Assembly: GCF_012516435.1 (NCBI RefSeq)
Contig: NZ_CP051216.1
Coordinates: forward strand, 1-64,000
DNA from: Pseudodesulfovibrio sp. zrk46
GTDB lineage: Bacteria; Desulfobacterota; Desulfovibrionia; Desulfovibrionales; Desulfovibrionaceae
DNA: 64,000 nucleotides
Direction of reading: 5' to 3'
This document shows positions 34,455-43,367 of the stretch, piece by piece. The translations under genes were made by a program, and so were the position numbers. Position 1 is the first letter of the stretch. Every line of letters starts with the position of its first letter. The notes beneath the pieces were generated by a model. The model made no database searches and had not been told where the DNA came from. It saw only the letters and a program-made list of their open reading frames with translations.

Positions 34455-35584
34455 TATACACCTCCCGCTGCTTCATCAAAGATAGGCTCCCAGTCCTTGA
34501 ACACGGGCTGGAATCCACGCGAACGAAGCATGGCGCACATCTCGTCCACACTGCGATCATCGCTGATGTCGAACTGCCCCACGCTATCCTCGTCATCCAC
34601 AGCATGGCCGCCCACCTTGGTGGACACGCCAGCGGACATCTTGGTCACGCCCAGCGGCAGGATGTTCTCACGGAAGGCCGCATTCTCGCGGGTCGAAACC
34701 GTGATGCCCACTCGGGGACGGAAGATGCGGTAAGCGAGCATGATTTGAACCATGTCACGGTCCGTGGCAATGGTGGCAGGCTGCCAGCCGCCCGCATGGG
34801 GACGCATACGCGGCAGAGACACGGAGATATCGGTCTCAGGGAACTTGTCCATGAGATACGAGGCGTGCATGCCAGTAATGACGGCATCCTTGCGCCAGTC
34901 ACCCAGTCCCAGCAGTGCGCCGATGTTGACCACGCGCATGCCAGCATTGCAACCCCGTTCGGGAGCATCGAGACGGAAACAAAAGTCCTTCTTCGGTCCC
35001 TTGGGATGCAGCTTGTCGTACAGCTCCTCGTCGTAGGTCTCCTGATAGATGGTCAGACCATCTACGCCGCCTTCGACAAGGTGGGCATACTCGTCCTCTT
35101 CCATGGCATAAATCTCAATGGAAACGGACGGGAAATACTTGCGAAGGATCTCCATGCACTGATCCAGATACTCGGGCGTGGCCATCTTTCGAGACTCGCC
35201 CGTCAGGATGAGCAAATGCTTGAGACCTGTGGTAGCAATAGCCTTGGCCTCTGCCTCCACCTGATCCAGCTCCAACTGGGAGCGCACGATCTTGTTCTTG
35301 GCGTTGAACCCACAATACACGCAGTGATTGCTGCAGTAATTCGACAGGTACAACGGCGTGAACAGATGAATGGTGCGGCCGAAGTGCTGTTGGGTCAGGC
35401 GGCTTGCCTTCTGAGCCATCTCCTCAAGGAGCGGCACGGCAGCCGGACTCATGAGCGCAAGGAAATCCTCGCGACTGCACGAGGGGGCAGCCAAGGCGCG
35501 GCGCACATCCGCCTCGGTGATGGAGGCAAATATTGTATCGAGTGGAGCTTCATTCAGCTCTTTGCAAATCGAGTAGAAACTCAC
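34454..35584 (-). CDS. thiH: 2-iminoacetate synthase ThiH
   Basis: 376 aa. Radical SAM enzyme that cleaves tyrosine to dehydroglycine for thiazole formation, the anaerobic route in place of ThiO. The cluster motif CSNHCVYCG (C-x3-C-x2-C) is near residue 85; LLILTGESRKMATPEYL and FRLDAPERGCNAGMRVVNIGA follow. Between thiG (3 bases upstream) and thiF (overlap). Confidence 0.96.
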   Translation of the reverse strand: MSFYSICKELNEAPLDTIFASITEADVRRALAAPSCSREDFLALMSPAAVPLLEEMAQKASRLTQQHFGRTIHLFTPLYLSNYCSNHCVYCGFNAKNKIVRSQLELDQVEAEAKAIATTGLKHLLILTGESRKMATPEYLDQCMEILRKYFPSVSIEIYAMEEDEYAHLVEGGVDGLTIYQETYDEELYDKLHPKGPKKDFCFRLDAPERGCNAGMRVVNIGALLGLGDWRKDAVITGMHASYLMDKFPETDISVSLPRMRPHAGGWQPATIATDRDMVQIMLAYRIFRPRVGITVSTRENAAFRENILPLGVTKMSAGVSTKVGGHAVDDEDSVGQFDISDDRSVDEMCAMLRSRGFQPVFKDWEPIFDEAAGGV

Positions 35585-35587
35585 GAT

Positions 35588-36364
35588 TTATCCCTCACTC
35601 AGGAAGCCGGTCAGCGGAGAAGAAGCCTGCGCCATCGAGTGCTTGGCACCGGGACCGGACAGATATGCTGCACGGCCAGCTTCCACAGCCTGGCCAAATG
35701 CCCGTGCCATCATGATCGGATCACTGGCCGTAGCAATGGCGGTGTTGACCAACACGGCGTCAGCGCCCATTTCCATGGCTTCACACGCTTCGGACGGACG
35801 GCCGATACCAGCATCCACGATGATGGGCAGGTCGATCTCATCGATGAGAATACGGACCATCTCCTTGGTCTTGAGACCACGGTTGGTGCCGATGGGCGCG
35901 CCGAGCGGCATGACCGCGGCTGCCCCGGCATCCACCAGAGAGCGGGCAATATAGAGGTCGGCGTTGACGTACGGGAGCACGACAAAACCATCTTCGGCCA
36001 GAATCTCCGTGGCCTTGGCGGTCTCGTAGCCGTCGGGCAACAGGTATTTGTTGTCCGAGATGACCTCGATCTTGATCCAGTTGCCGCAGCCCATTGCCCG
36101 GGCCAATTTAGCGATACGCACAGCCTCTTCAGCGGTGCGTGCGCCCGAAGTATTGGGGAGCAACTGCATATCTTTGGGGATGAAATCCATGACGTTACCG
36201 GTGTCGGATTCCAGGTCCACACGGCGCAGGGCCACGGTGATTACCTGAGAACCAGATGCCTCGCACACGCCGGGGATAACGGAATCATCGGCGTATTTGC
36301 CGGTACCCGTAAACAAGCGGCTCTTGAGCTTGAGGCCGCCGATTTCGAAACTCTCTTCTCTCAC
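35588..36364 (-). CDS. thiG: Thiazole synthase ThiG
   Basis: 258 aa from a GTG at 36364. This start is chosen because GGAGG at the end of thiS lies about 9 bases upstream; the longer frame would overlap thiS almost wholly. It forms the thiazole ring from DXP, dehydroglycine and ThiS thiocarboxylate. Markers: [36 protein letters not shown] and [32 protein letters not shown] (shown in parts). TIM barrel, cytoplasmic. Confidence 0.96.
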   Translation of the reverse strand: MREESFEIGGLKLKSRLFTGTGKYADDSVIPGVCEASGSQVITVALRRVDLESDTGNVMDFIPKDMQLLPNTSGARTAEEAVRIAKLARAMGCGNWIKIEVISDNKYLLPDGYETAKATEILAEDGFVVLPYVNADLYIARSLVDAGAAAVMPLGAPIGTNRGLKTKEMVRILIDEIDLPIIVDAGIGRPSEACEAMEMGADAVLVNTAIATASDPIMMARAFGQAVEAGRAAYLSGPGAKHSMAQASSPLTGFLSEG

Positions 36365-36368
36365 AGCC

Positions 36369-36569
36369 TTATCCTCCACCGACGAACCGGAGTACTTCCA
36401 GATGGTCGCCGTCATTGATCATGGTGGTCCCAAAGTTCTCGCCGGTCACGATGTCCCGGTTCAACTCCACTACCACGGTATCCGGGGCAATGCCCTTGGA
36501 CTCCAGCAGACCGAGGACGCTCAGTCCTTCAGCCACTTCGGTCTCTTTTCCATTTACAGTAATAACCAT
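36369..36569 (-). CDS. thiS: Sulfur carrier protein ThiS
   Basis: 66 aa from the ATG at 36569, with AAGGAG 6 bases upstream. Ubiquitin-like beta-grasp protein: [21 protein letters not shown] and [10 protein letters not shown], ending in the Gly-Gly(-Gly) tail that ThiF adenylates. First gene of the operon, so the riboswitch directly governs its expression. Confidence 0.95.
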   Translation of the reverse strand: MVITVNGKETEVAEGLSVLGLLESKGIAPDTVVVELNRDIVTGENFGTTMINDGDHLEVLRFVGGG

Positions 36570-36616
36570 GTCAGCTCCTTGCCGCACATGTCGAAGGCGC
36601 AGCGTTATTACGCCAT

Positions 36617-36646
36617 AAAAAAAACGCTTGCCGTCAGGGCAAGCGC
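36617..36646 (-). terminator. Riboswitch-associated intrinsic terminator
   Basis: GCGCTTGCC on the minus strand pairs with GGCAAGCG (+ strand coordinates 36625-36645), followed by eight T (36617-36624). It sits between the TPP aptamer and thiS, the position expected for ligand-controlled premature termination. Confidence 0.9.
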
Positions 36647-36673
36647 AAACATAAGAGGAAAATCAGAGTAGTG

Positions 36674-36762
36674 TTGCAGCTTCCCTACGGCAGGATTACC
36701 CGCATCAGGTTCGAAGGGACCGGCTCATGCCATCTCAGCCAAAAGGCACCCCTAGCTGCAAA
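36674..36762 (-). ncRNA. TPP riboswitch (THI element)
   Basis: On the minus strand the aptamer reads from TTGCAGC (36762) to GCTGCAA (36674), which pair as P1. The conserved CTGAGAT core and the CCTGATGCGGGTAATCCTGC segment that binds the pyrimidine are present. It should sense thiamine pyrophosphate and switch off the thi operon through the terminator just downstream. Confidence 0.96.
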
Positions 36763-36965
36763 GAACCTAAGTCAATCTGTAGCACAAGTAAAGCAGTTCG
36801 ATTGATCAATCATACTAAAGCGTTATGCCACCTTTAGCATAAAAACATCTGTTTTTTTTTTCAGTCAATTGAATTTTTCCGACTATTTCGCTCATAAAAC
36901 CTAAAGTTTTTTCTTGAGTAGGACGATTACAGGGCCGTGACTGAAATTTAACGGGGGAAGTCTCA

Positions 36966-37406
36966 ATGTTCTCAACCATGTTCCAGGCCACCGGTTTCAA
37001 AAGGGCGCTCAACCTCTGTAAAGAGGGTAAATACGAAGAGGCGGAGGGCTTATTGAAAAGCCTTCAAGATGAATTTCTGGCCGTCTGCGAAGAAAACGAG
37101 GCGTTGAAACTCCAACTTTCCGAAGTGGCCGACGTTCTCGACCTTGCTGACAAAGTGCAGTTTGACGGACAAAAATACTGGCTCATCGAAGAAGAAGAGC
37201 GAAAGGGCCCCTTCTGTCAGGTGTGCTATGATCGCGACGGACTGCTGGTCCACCTGCAGGAACACGAGAACCACTGGGAATGCCAGAACTGCCGGGGACT
37301 ATACATGATTCCCCGCGATAAAAAACAATCGCAACAGAAGAAATCCTTCATGCGAACCACTTTGAAAAAAACCATCCCCCTCTTCCTTGAACAAGAGATG
37401 AGTTAG
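36966..37406 (+). CDS. Small protein with helical repeat and zinc-ribbon motif
   Basis: 146 aa. The N-terminal part (about 8-70) is helical: ALNLCKEGKYEEAEGLLKSL is TPR-like, then a short coiled-coil stretch. The C-terminal half has two CxxC knuckles, CQVC (about 84-87) and CQNC (about 106-109), 19 residues apart, forming a probable zinc ribbon. The tail is Lys/Gln-rich. SD GGGGGAAG precedes the ATG by about 5 bases. It is a single gene with its own terminator, divergent from the thi operon. Nucleic-acid or protein binding is possible; no function is claimed. Confidence 0.75.
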   Translation: MFSTMFQATGFKRALNLCKEGKYEEAEGLLKSLQDEFLAVCEENEALKLQLSEVADVLDLADKVQFDGQKYWLIEEEERKGPFCQVCYDRDGLLVHLQEHENHWECQNCRGLYMIPRDKKQSQQKKSFMRTTLKKTIPLFLEQEMS

Positions 37407-37420
37407 TCAAAAGAACAACA

Positions 37421-37453
37421 AAAAAGGCGCGGTCAATTGACCGCGCCTTTTTT
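37421..37453 (+). terminator. Bidirectional palindromic terminator
   Basis: A near-perfect palindrome around GGCGCGGTCA/TGACCGCGCC, flanked by five A (37421-37425) and seven T (37448-37453 and onward). It ends the zinc-ribbon gene on the plus strand and the SH3 gene on the minus strand. Confidence 0.92.
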
Positions 37454-37473
37454 GTTGTCTTGTCTCTTCCGGG

Positions 37474-38790
37474 CTACAGGAACTTGGTTCCGAAAAGGGT
37501 CGTCTTTCTGATCCACATTTCCAGAATATCCTTGTCGGTGAACTGAACCACTCCGTAAGAGAGGTCGTCCGTATCCTGACCGGGAAGATAGATAAGTACG
37601 GCCAGATTCTTACCGGTCCGCTTATTTTCTCTCCAAAGGGTCTTGGCAAAATCTACCAATGCCGTGGTTCCCGGCAGCTTGGTGGTGGACAGGAATATCT
37701 TCATGGTGATCCAGGTTTCACCATACTTTTTGGTCTCGGACTTCTCCATCAGCTTGTACTGATAACCGTGCGCGTTTTTGTTAGGCACAGGATCCGGTCG
37801 CTTGGCTCCGCTAAAGCGGTTGCGATCAATGACCATGGTCTTCTTGATACCGCCCGCAGGAGCGGACATACCCTTTCCTGCCGCGACAACATTCTCGACC
37901 GAAGGCTGTTCTTCCAGCAGGCTGCGCAGGACATACCCTATCGCCCGCTTCTCGCTACGGATGAGTTCATCTTCTTTGAAGACTGCGTACCAACCGTTTT
38001 TGAAGTAATCCACACGGACTCGTTCGCCAACCTGCAGGGTACGCTTCAGCTTGGAACTGGTCGTACGCTCAGCGCGCATATTCACCTTACGCTTAAGAGT
38101 GACCACTGTGCCCCAAGAAGAAGTCGCAGCCTTGACCGGAGCGGGCTGTGTCGGCGCTTCCACCTTGGGAGCAGGTTTGGGCGCTGGCGGCGGAGCTACA
38201 TTGCCACCTGTTGAACCGGAGGGCACAGGCTCTGACACCTGCGCCACTTCCATAGGAGCGGGAGTATCGTCTGTCACCGGCTCAAAGAACTTTGCGCTGG
38301 AGTAGCCGAGGGCATTCATCTTGGACCGAATAGTGGCATCAGGCGAGAAAACCATAGTCCAATCGTCTTCGGGAAAATCGACAATTACACGCTCGTCGGC
38401 AGCCAGAAGTCGAACCTTTTTACCTTTAGTGGAAGGCAAGGTCCGAACATTGAGATTCCGGCCGGCATAGACCATCTCACCCCACGGTTTGGGCTCATGT
38501 CTGGTCCGTTTCTTCTTAAGATATTTGGCATTGGAATATCCGACCGCAGCTTTTTCAGTGTTCCGGGTTTCACCAGGTTCAAAAATGGCTACCCAGCCGT
38601 CCCTCTCATAGGCGACCCGAACTTTCTGACCGGCATACAGGCTTCCAACCCACTTTGCCTTGGCGGATCGGCCGTTGCGAAGATTCAATGGGCGGTCGGT
38701 GTATCGAATTTCACCAAAAGCCATGGCTGCGGCAGCCGCGGAAAGTACCATGAGAGCAGTCAACAGGGAGATGGAAATAATCTTATGCAT
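37474..38790 (-). CDS. Exported protein with three SH3b domains
   Basis: 438 aa from the ATG at 38790 (GGGAGG 6 bases upstream); a longer frame is rejected. The signal peptide ends near AAAAAMAFG. Three bacterial SH3-like repeats follow: DRPLNLRNGRSAKAKWVGSL, GRNLNVRTLPSTKGKKVRLL and KRKVNMRAERTTSSKLKRTL. Between the second and third is a Pro/Ala linker (PPPAPKPAPKVEAPTQPAP). The C-terminal 110 residues form an unrecognised domain. It probably binds peptidoglycan or cell-surface polymers. It lies 10 bases after the skp-like gene. Confidence 0.82.
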   Translation of the reverse strand: MHKIISISLLTALMVLSAAAAAMAFGEIRYTDRPLNLRNGRSAKAKWVGSLYAGQKVRVAYERDGWVAIFEPGETRNTEKAAVGYSNAKYLKKKRTRHEPKPWGEMVYAGRNLNVRTLPSTKGKKVRLLAADERVIVDFPEDDWTMVFSPDATIRSKMNALGYSSAKFFEPVTDDTPAPMEVAQVSEPVPSGSTGGNVAPPPAPKPAPKVEAPTQPAPVKAATSSWGTVVTLKRKVNMRAERTTSSKLKRTLQVGERVRVDYFKNGWYAVFKEDELIRSEKRAIGYVLRSLLEEQPSVENVVAAGKGMSAPAGGIKKTMVIDRNRFSGAKRPDPVPNKNAHGYQYKLMEKSETKKYGETWITMKIFLSTTKLPGTTALVDFAKTLWRENKRTGKNLAVLIYLPGQDTDDLSYGVVQFTDKDILEMWIRKTTLFGTKFL

Positions 38791-38800
38791 ACAGTCCTCC

Positions 38801-39307
38801 CTACAGCATTCCGTTAAGTTCGGTGATGACACGATCAGTGATATCCATGGAACTATGGACATACCCAATGATTTCCGGGTCTGTCAGAATCATGGTGAAT
38901 CCACGCTCTTCAGCAATACGACGCAGGATGGAATCCGCGCGGCGCATGACAAACTGAATCAATCGGCGCTCCTCAACCTGAATATCGAGGTTGCTCTGCT
39001 CCACGAGCTGTTCATAGCTGCGAACAGCGAGGCGCAAGGATTTTTCCAGTCCCTGTTCCTCGGTTACGGACAGTGTACCGCTCTCCAGCTGCTGGCGAAT
39101 GTCCTCCACATCACGGAGGGCTTCGCGGACTCGACGGTCCTTTTCCTTACCCAACCGGGCAAGGTCTTCCTGAGCGATCTGCCCAATGCGCGACTCGCTG
39201 ACAATGCGCTGGGGATTGACGAACCCCACCTTGGAGTCCTGGGCCATGGCAGGAGCAACGAGTAGTCCCAAAGCGAGAACAACCAGCCCTATTTTCAATA
39301 ATTTCAT
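38801..39307 (-). CDS. OmpH/Skp-like periplasmic chaperone
   Basis: 168 aa from the ATG at 39307. A signal peptide ends at VAPAMAQ. The mature protein starts SKVGFVNPQRIVSESRIGQ, the usual Skp opening, then runs as long charged helices (about 50-120) that build the jellyfish-like tentacles. Skp carries unfolded outer-membrane proteins. Here the gene sits between priA and the SH3 gene rather than with bamA and lpxD, so a Skp-like paralogue is also possible. Confidence 0.82.
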   Translation of the reverse strand: MKLLKIGLVVLALGLLVAPAMAQDSKVGFVNPQRIVSESRIGQIAQEDLARLGKEKDRRVREALRDVEDIRQQLESGTLSVTEEQGLEKSLRLAVRSYEQLVEQSNLDIQVEERRLIQFVMRRADSILRRIAEERGFTMILTDPEIIGYVHSSMDITDRVITELNGML

Positions 39308-39378
39308 TATGATATCTCTCTTGTTATGCAAAACTTGTCGCACTGTAGTCATAAATCAGGTTTGTTGTCGAGCAAGTG

Positions 39379-41745
39379 CTAAAGCGTGGTCAGCGGGTCC
39401 AGATCCAGTCCGGTACGGACCTTTGCAGGGTTGGGATTGGCTTGGGCCACATGCGCATACAGGGTGCGCAGTTTGCTCCAATCCGCTCCCTTGAGCAGAC
39501 AGTTGTAGCGACGACGCCCTCGCAACATGGAGAGCGGAGCCGGAGCCGGACCGAGCACGGTAATACCGAGTTTGGCCGCCTGCAACTTGAGCACCTTGGC
39601 AAACAGGGAAATGGCCGCTGTCCCATCCTTGTAATCTGCCGGATGGCTGATGCGAATTAACGCAAGGCGTGAGAACGGGGGATAGCCGAACATCTTTCGC
39701 CGTCCCACTTCGCGCTTGTAAAAACCGTTATAATCACCGCTCAACACCTCATTCCAGATGGGATGCTGCGGGTTACGCGTCTGGATAAGTACACGCCCGG
39801 GATTGTCACCGCGCCCTGCGCGCCCGGCCACCTGCACCAGCAGCTGGAAGGTGCGCTCGGAAGAACGGTAATCCGGCAGGTTCAGACCAAGATCGCCATC
39901 CGTGACAACAACTAACGTAACGTTGGGGAAATGATGTCCCTTGGAGATCATCTGCGTTCCCACCAACACCTGCGCCTCACCCCGACCAAACGCGCCAAGG
40001 ATTTCCTCCATGCGTTCCTGTCGTCGTGTGGCATCACGGTCCAACCGCAATACACCAGTGCCTTCAGGAAGAATCTCCTCAAGCCGCTCCTCAAGCCGCT
40101 CAGTACCTTCGCCCATGGGGATAAAATTAGAACCGCCGCATTTGGAGCACAGCAACGGATAAGCATAGGACAAACCGCAGTAATGGCAGACCACCCGCTC
40201 GCGCCCCTTGTGGTAGGTCATACCCACTTCGCACTCCGGGCAGCGCACGGTCTCGGTACAATCAAGGCAATACATGAGCGGCGAATAACCACGCCTGTTC
40301 AGCATGACGATGGCCTGCTTGCCTTCCTTGATCGTCTCCTTCAACGCCTCAATGGTCACCGGCGCAAAAGGCTGGTTGGAATCATTGAGGGCAGCGATAT
40401 CCACCAGATCAACCTTCGGCAGCACGCTGTCGCCAACACGTTCCTTGAGAGTGGAAACCGGGATGATGCCGTTCTCAGCGGCATGAAATGTCTTTACATC
40501 AGGCGTGGCCGAGCCAAGCACCAACAAACCGCCGGTCCGCTCCACTCGATACCACCCCACTTCCTTGGCGTGATAGGCGAGGCGGTCCTCCTGCTTGAAC
40601 GATTCGTCATGTTCCTCATCCATGACCACCATGCCGAGGTCGGGAACAGGGAGGAAAAGCGCAGAACGAGTACCCACCACAATCACCGGATCGTTCTCTT
40701 TGACCAGCCCGGTAAAGGTAACTTCGCGTTTCTTGGGGCTCTGGTATCCGTGATAGAAAAGTGTCTTGGCTGCCGGAAAATGCTCGGTGACATTGCGATA
40801 GAGTTTGCAGGCCAGCGCTACTTCCGGGGCAAGAAGAATCACAGACCGTCCCTGCTCCAAACATTTCCGCGCCATCTCGAGATAGAGCACGGTCTTGCCG
40901 CTACCCGTAACTCCGTGGACCAGATGCGCTCCCCCACCATTGCCCAAGGTGGCAATCATCTCGCCCATGGCCTGCTGCTGTTCCGGCGTCAAATCGTACT
41001 TGAGAGGCTCTGCCTCGGCGCAGCTTCCTTTGCCTTCGTCAACTTCCGCCAGCTTGTCGGCGGTCAATTCGCCAAGTCGCACCAGATTCCGCCCTTCCAT
41101 TTTGGCAGCGGTATCAGGAGCCCAATCACCCAGCACATGACGCAAAGAGTAAAGAGACTGCGGACCATTATCTAGGATGTATTCAAGGATGCGGATTTGC
41201 CGTTTGGCATTGGGACGCACTGCCCACGGCGGATCAGAGACCAAGGAGACAAATCGTTCTTCAGCCTCACGCTGAGCATTGATGCGAACACGCATCCGAC
41301 CATCAAGCCAAAGCGCCATGAAAGCCTTCAGATCCTCTTCACTACACTTGGGAAGCTGAGAAGGACGAATGGAGCCAGGGAGTTTACGCTCGGACAAGTG
41401 CTTGTCCACACGAAAAGTGACTGCAGCGGTACGCAACCCGCGAGGCAGAATAATCTCAAGGATGCGACCGACGCTGACCATCTGACGCGCGGCCAGATTC
41501 TCAGCCATGTCGAGGTAGTCTTCATCCAGCAGGGGCTCAACTTCGAGCGGCCAGATAAGAGACTTCATCTCGACGCCTTCTGGAGCCTCCTCTGCAGGAC
41601 CAACGACAACGCCCATCCGATGGGACTTGCCCAACGGAACGATGACACGCTGGCCAGAAACCAGATCAGGAAAATAGGACGGACGCTCGTAGGTCAACAC
41701 CGTGTACGGCGGACTGACGAGCGTTACCTGCCAGAGGTCGGCCAT
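39379..41745 (-). CDS. priA: Primosomal replication helicase PriA
   Basis: 788 aa. Restarts stalled forks by loading the replicative helicase. The order seen: N-terminal DNA-binding domain (1-100), helicase core with Walker A GVTGSGKT, DEEHDESFKQED (DExH), then the zinc module with CLDCTE, CPEC, CHYC and CSKC pairs, then QMISKGHHFPNVTLVVV and the C-terminal domain. All four CxxC pairs are present. It is 6 bases after the periplasmic-protein gene. Confidence 0.96.
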   Translation of the reverse strand: MADLWQVTLVSPPYTVLTYERPSYFPDLVSGQRVIVPLGKSHRMGVVVGPAEEAPEGVEMKSLIWPLEVEPLLDEDYLDMAENLAARQMVSVGRILEIILPRGLRTAAVTFRVDKHLSERKLPGSIRPSQLPKCSEEDLKAFMALWLDGRMRVRINAQREAEERFVSLVSDPPWAVRPNAKRQIRILEYILDNGPQSLYSLRHVLGDWAPDTAAKMEGRNLVRLGELTADKLAEVDEGKGSCAEAEPLKYDLTPEQQQAMGEMIATLGNGGGAHLVHGVTGSGKTVLYLEMARKCLEQGRSVILLAPEVALACKLYRNVTEHFPAAKTLFYHGYQSPKKREVTFTGLVKENDPVIVVGTRSALFLPVPDLGMVVMDEEHDESFKQEDRLAYHAKEVGWYRVERTGGLLVLGSATPDVKTFHAAENGIIPVSTLKERVGDSVLPKVDLVDIAALNDSNQPFAPVTIEALKETIKEGKQAIVMLNRRGYSPLMYCLDCTETVRCPECEVGMTYHKGRERVVCHYCGLSYAYPLLCSKCGGSNFIPMGEGTERLEERLEEILPEGTGVLRLDRDATRRQERMEEILGAFGRGEAQVLVGTQMISKGHHFPNVTLVVVTDGDLGLNLPDYRSSERTFQLLVQVAGRAGRGDNPGRVLIQTRNPQHPIWNEVLSGDYNGFYKREVGRRKMFGYPPFSRLALIRISHPADYKDGTAAISLFAKVLKLQAAKLGITVLGPAPAPLSMLRGRRRYNCLLKGADWSKLRTLYAHVAQANPNPAKVRTGLDLDPLTTL

Positions 41746-41751
41746 GAGAGC

Positions 41752-42489
41752 CTACTGTGCTGGGTAGCGGAAAAAGTCCCGCAGGATATCGAAAGGCGCA
41801 GGAGGCGCGGCGCACGGCGTGGTGTCCAGCGCGTCACGAGCATAAAGCTCCTCGCCATCGGCCCGGTTGACCCCGATCCACTTAACCTTGGCCTCGAGCA
41901 CATGATCTGCCCCCATGGTAGTCACCACTTTCTGAGGCACACGGAACCCGCCAAGGGTACGGTAGTCGCCATAGGACACGGTGATGGTGGAACCATCCAC
42001 TGCATACCGCACCAGAATCGGAGACATGTCTTCATTGTGCAGCTGCACTGTGGGCGCAATTTCATCCCCGGGTTCGGCACCCAGCATGTAGCACGGCATC
42101 GAGTCACAGAAACCGAAATTCTGAGTGGCGTTATCCACGCCCCACGATTTCCAGCTCTCCACCGGATTAGGAGCCATCCAGACAAACATGGGAGAAAGAG
42201 GAAAATCGCCGTTCACGCAGGAAGCGGACACATTGCCGTTCATACCCACCGCAGCGGCCTTGTCTCCGGCTTTCCACTCCTGACGCCATTTGCCGCGCGC
42301 ATACCAGATATGGGCGATCACGCCGGGAAACTCGGGGAAAGACATCTCTGCCTCCCAAGAGGTAAGCGGACCATACGCCGTACGCACCCGCTGGCCCAAT
42401 TCCAGATCATCCGGCACAAAGGCGGATGCAGGCAGAGCAAAAAGGCAGATATAAACGAAAACAATAAAAACGCTTATTTGTCGGAACAA
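41752..42489 (-). CDS. Exported protein of unknown function (LolA-like fold possible)
   Basis: 245 aa from a TTG start at 42489, inside the end of galU (16-base overlap), with AGGAG about 8 bases upstream. The N-terminus is a signal peptide (hydrophobic run, then PASAF). The mature part has a beta-rich look with WEAEMSFPEF, ARGKWRQEW and GGFRVPQKVVTTM, reminiscent of lipoprotein-carrier folds, and several Cys (SCVNG, FCDSMPC). No clear family match. Co-transcription with galU and priA is likely. Confidence 0.65.
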   Translation of the reverse strand: MFRQISVFIVFVYICLFALPASAFVPDDLELGQRVRTAYGPLTSWEAEMSFPEFPGVIAHIWYARGKWRQEWKAGDKAAAVGMNGNVSASCVNGDFPLSPMFVWMAPNPVESWKSWGVDNATQNFGFCDSMPCYMLGAEPGDEIAPTVQLHNEDMSPILVRYAVDGSTITVSYGDYRTLGGFRVPQKVVTTMGADHVLEAKVKWIGVNRADGEELYARDALDTTPCAAPPAPFDILRDFFRYPAQ

Positions 42490-43349
42490 GGCAGCAACTC
42501 CTGAAGACGCTTGACGAGTTCATCATGCAGTTCCTCGTCATGCAGGGCAAAATAAATGTTGGCGGTAAGGTATTCCACCCAGTCACCCGCGTCAAACCGC
42601 TGGCCACCCAGCTTCACCGCAATAAGTTTATCCTGATCAGCCAATCCCTGAAGCGCATCGGTGAGCTGGATTTCGCCGCCCACGCCAGCCTTCTGGCCTT
42701 CGAGGATATCAAAAATTTCCGGCAGCAGAACGTAACGACCGATGATGGCAAGGTTGGACGGAGCCTCTTCAGCCTTGGGCTTCTCGACCAAATTGGTCAC
42801 ACGGTAGGTACCATCCCCCAGCTCTTCACCCTTGATCACGCCATATTTGCTGACCTTCTCTTCAGGAACTTCAATAACGCCGACCACAGCCTTGCCAGTA
42901 GCTTCGGAAGCCTTGATCAACTCGCCGATTCCGGTGTTCACGCCGAACATGAGGTCATCACCGAGCATGACGGCAAACGGTTCGTTCTTGCAAACCTCAC
43001 GAGCCGTAAGCACTGCATGGCCGAGACCGAGCTGCTCTTTCTGACGCACGGCAATGACATTTACCAAGTCGGCCACGCGGCGAACTTCCTCAAGCATCTT
43101 CCCCTTGCCCGCACGGTCCAGGAGTTGTTCCAACAAGAAGTTACGGTCAAAGTGATCTTCAATGATGGTCTTGTTCTGGTTGGTGACAAACACCACATCA
43201 CTCAAGCCCGCTTCAATGCCCTCTTCGACAATATACTGCACGATGGGCTTGCGGAAGATGGGGAGCATCTCCTTGGGAACGTTCTTGGTAGCAGGAAGAG
43301 AACGAGTACCCCAACCGGCAACGGGAATCACGGCTTTCTTGATATCCAT
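42474..43349 (-). CDS. galU: UTP-glucose-1-phosphate uridylyltransferase
   Basis: 291 aa. Makes UDP-glucose for LPS, exopolysaccharide and UDP-glucuronate. The nucleotide-binding N-terminus KAVIPVAGWGTRSLPATKNVPKEML has the G-x-G-T-R core with Trp and Ser in place of the more common residues. RYVLLPEIFDILEGQKAGVGGEIQLTDAL is conserved. It lies 19 bases after glmM and feeds sugar-nucleotide supply; the UXS gene in this window would use a downstream product, UDP-glucuronate. Confidence 0.95.
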   Translation of the reverse strand: MDIKKAVIPVAGWGTRSLPATKNVPKEMLPIFRKPIVQYIVEEGIEAGLSDVVFVTNQNKTIIEDHFDRNFLLEQLLDRAGKGKMLEEVRRVADLVNVIAVRQKEQLGLGHAVLTAREVCKNEPFAVMLGDDLMFGVNTGIGELIKASEATGKAVVGVIEVPEEKVSKYGVIKGEELGDGTYRVTNLVEKPKAEEAPSNLAIIGRYVLLPEIFDILEGQKAGVGGEIQLTDALQGLADQDKLIAVKLGGQRFDAGDWVEYLTANIYFALHDEELHDELVKRLQELLPCSDK

Positions 43350-43367
43350 TTGTCCAACCTCTCGCAG

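Noticed and set aside
34604..36418. A 604-codon open frame on the plus strand across thiH and thiG
   Set aside because: It is antisense to two genes with intact catalytic motifs; its protein is His/Gln/Arg-rich and has no domain signature.
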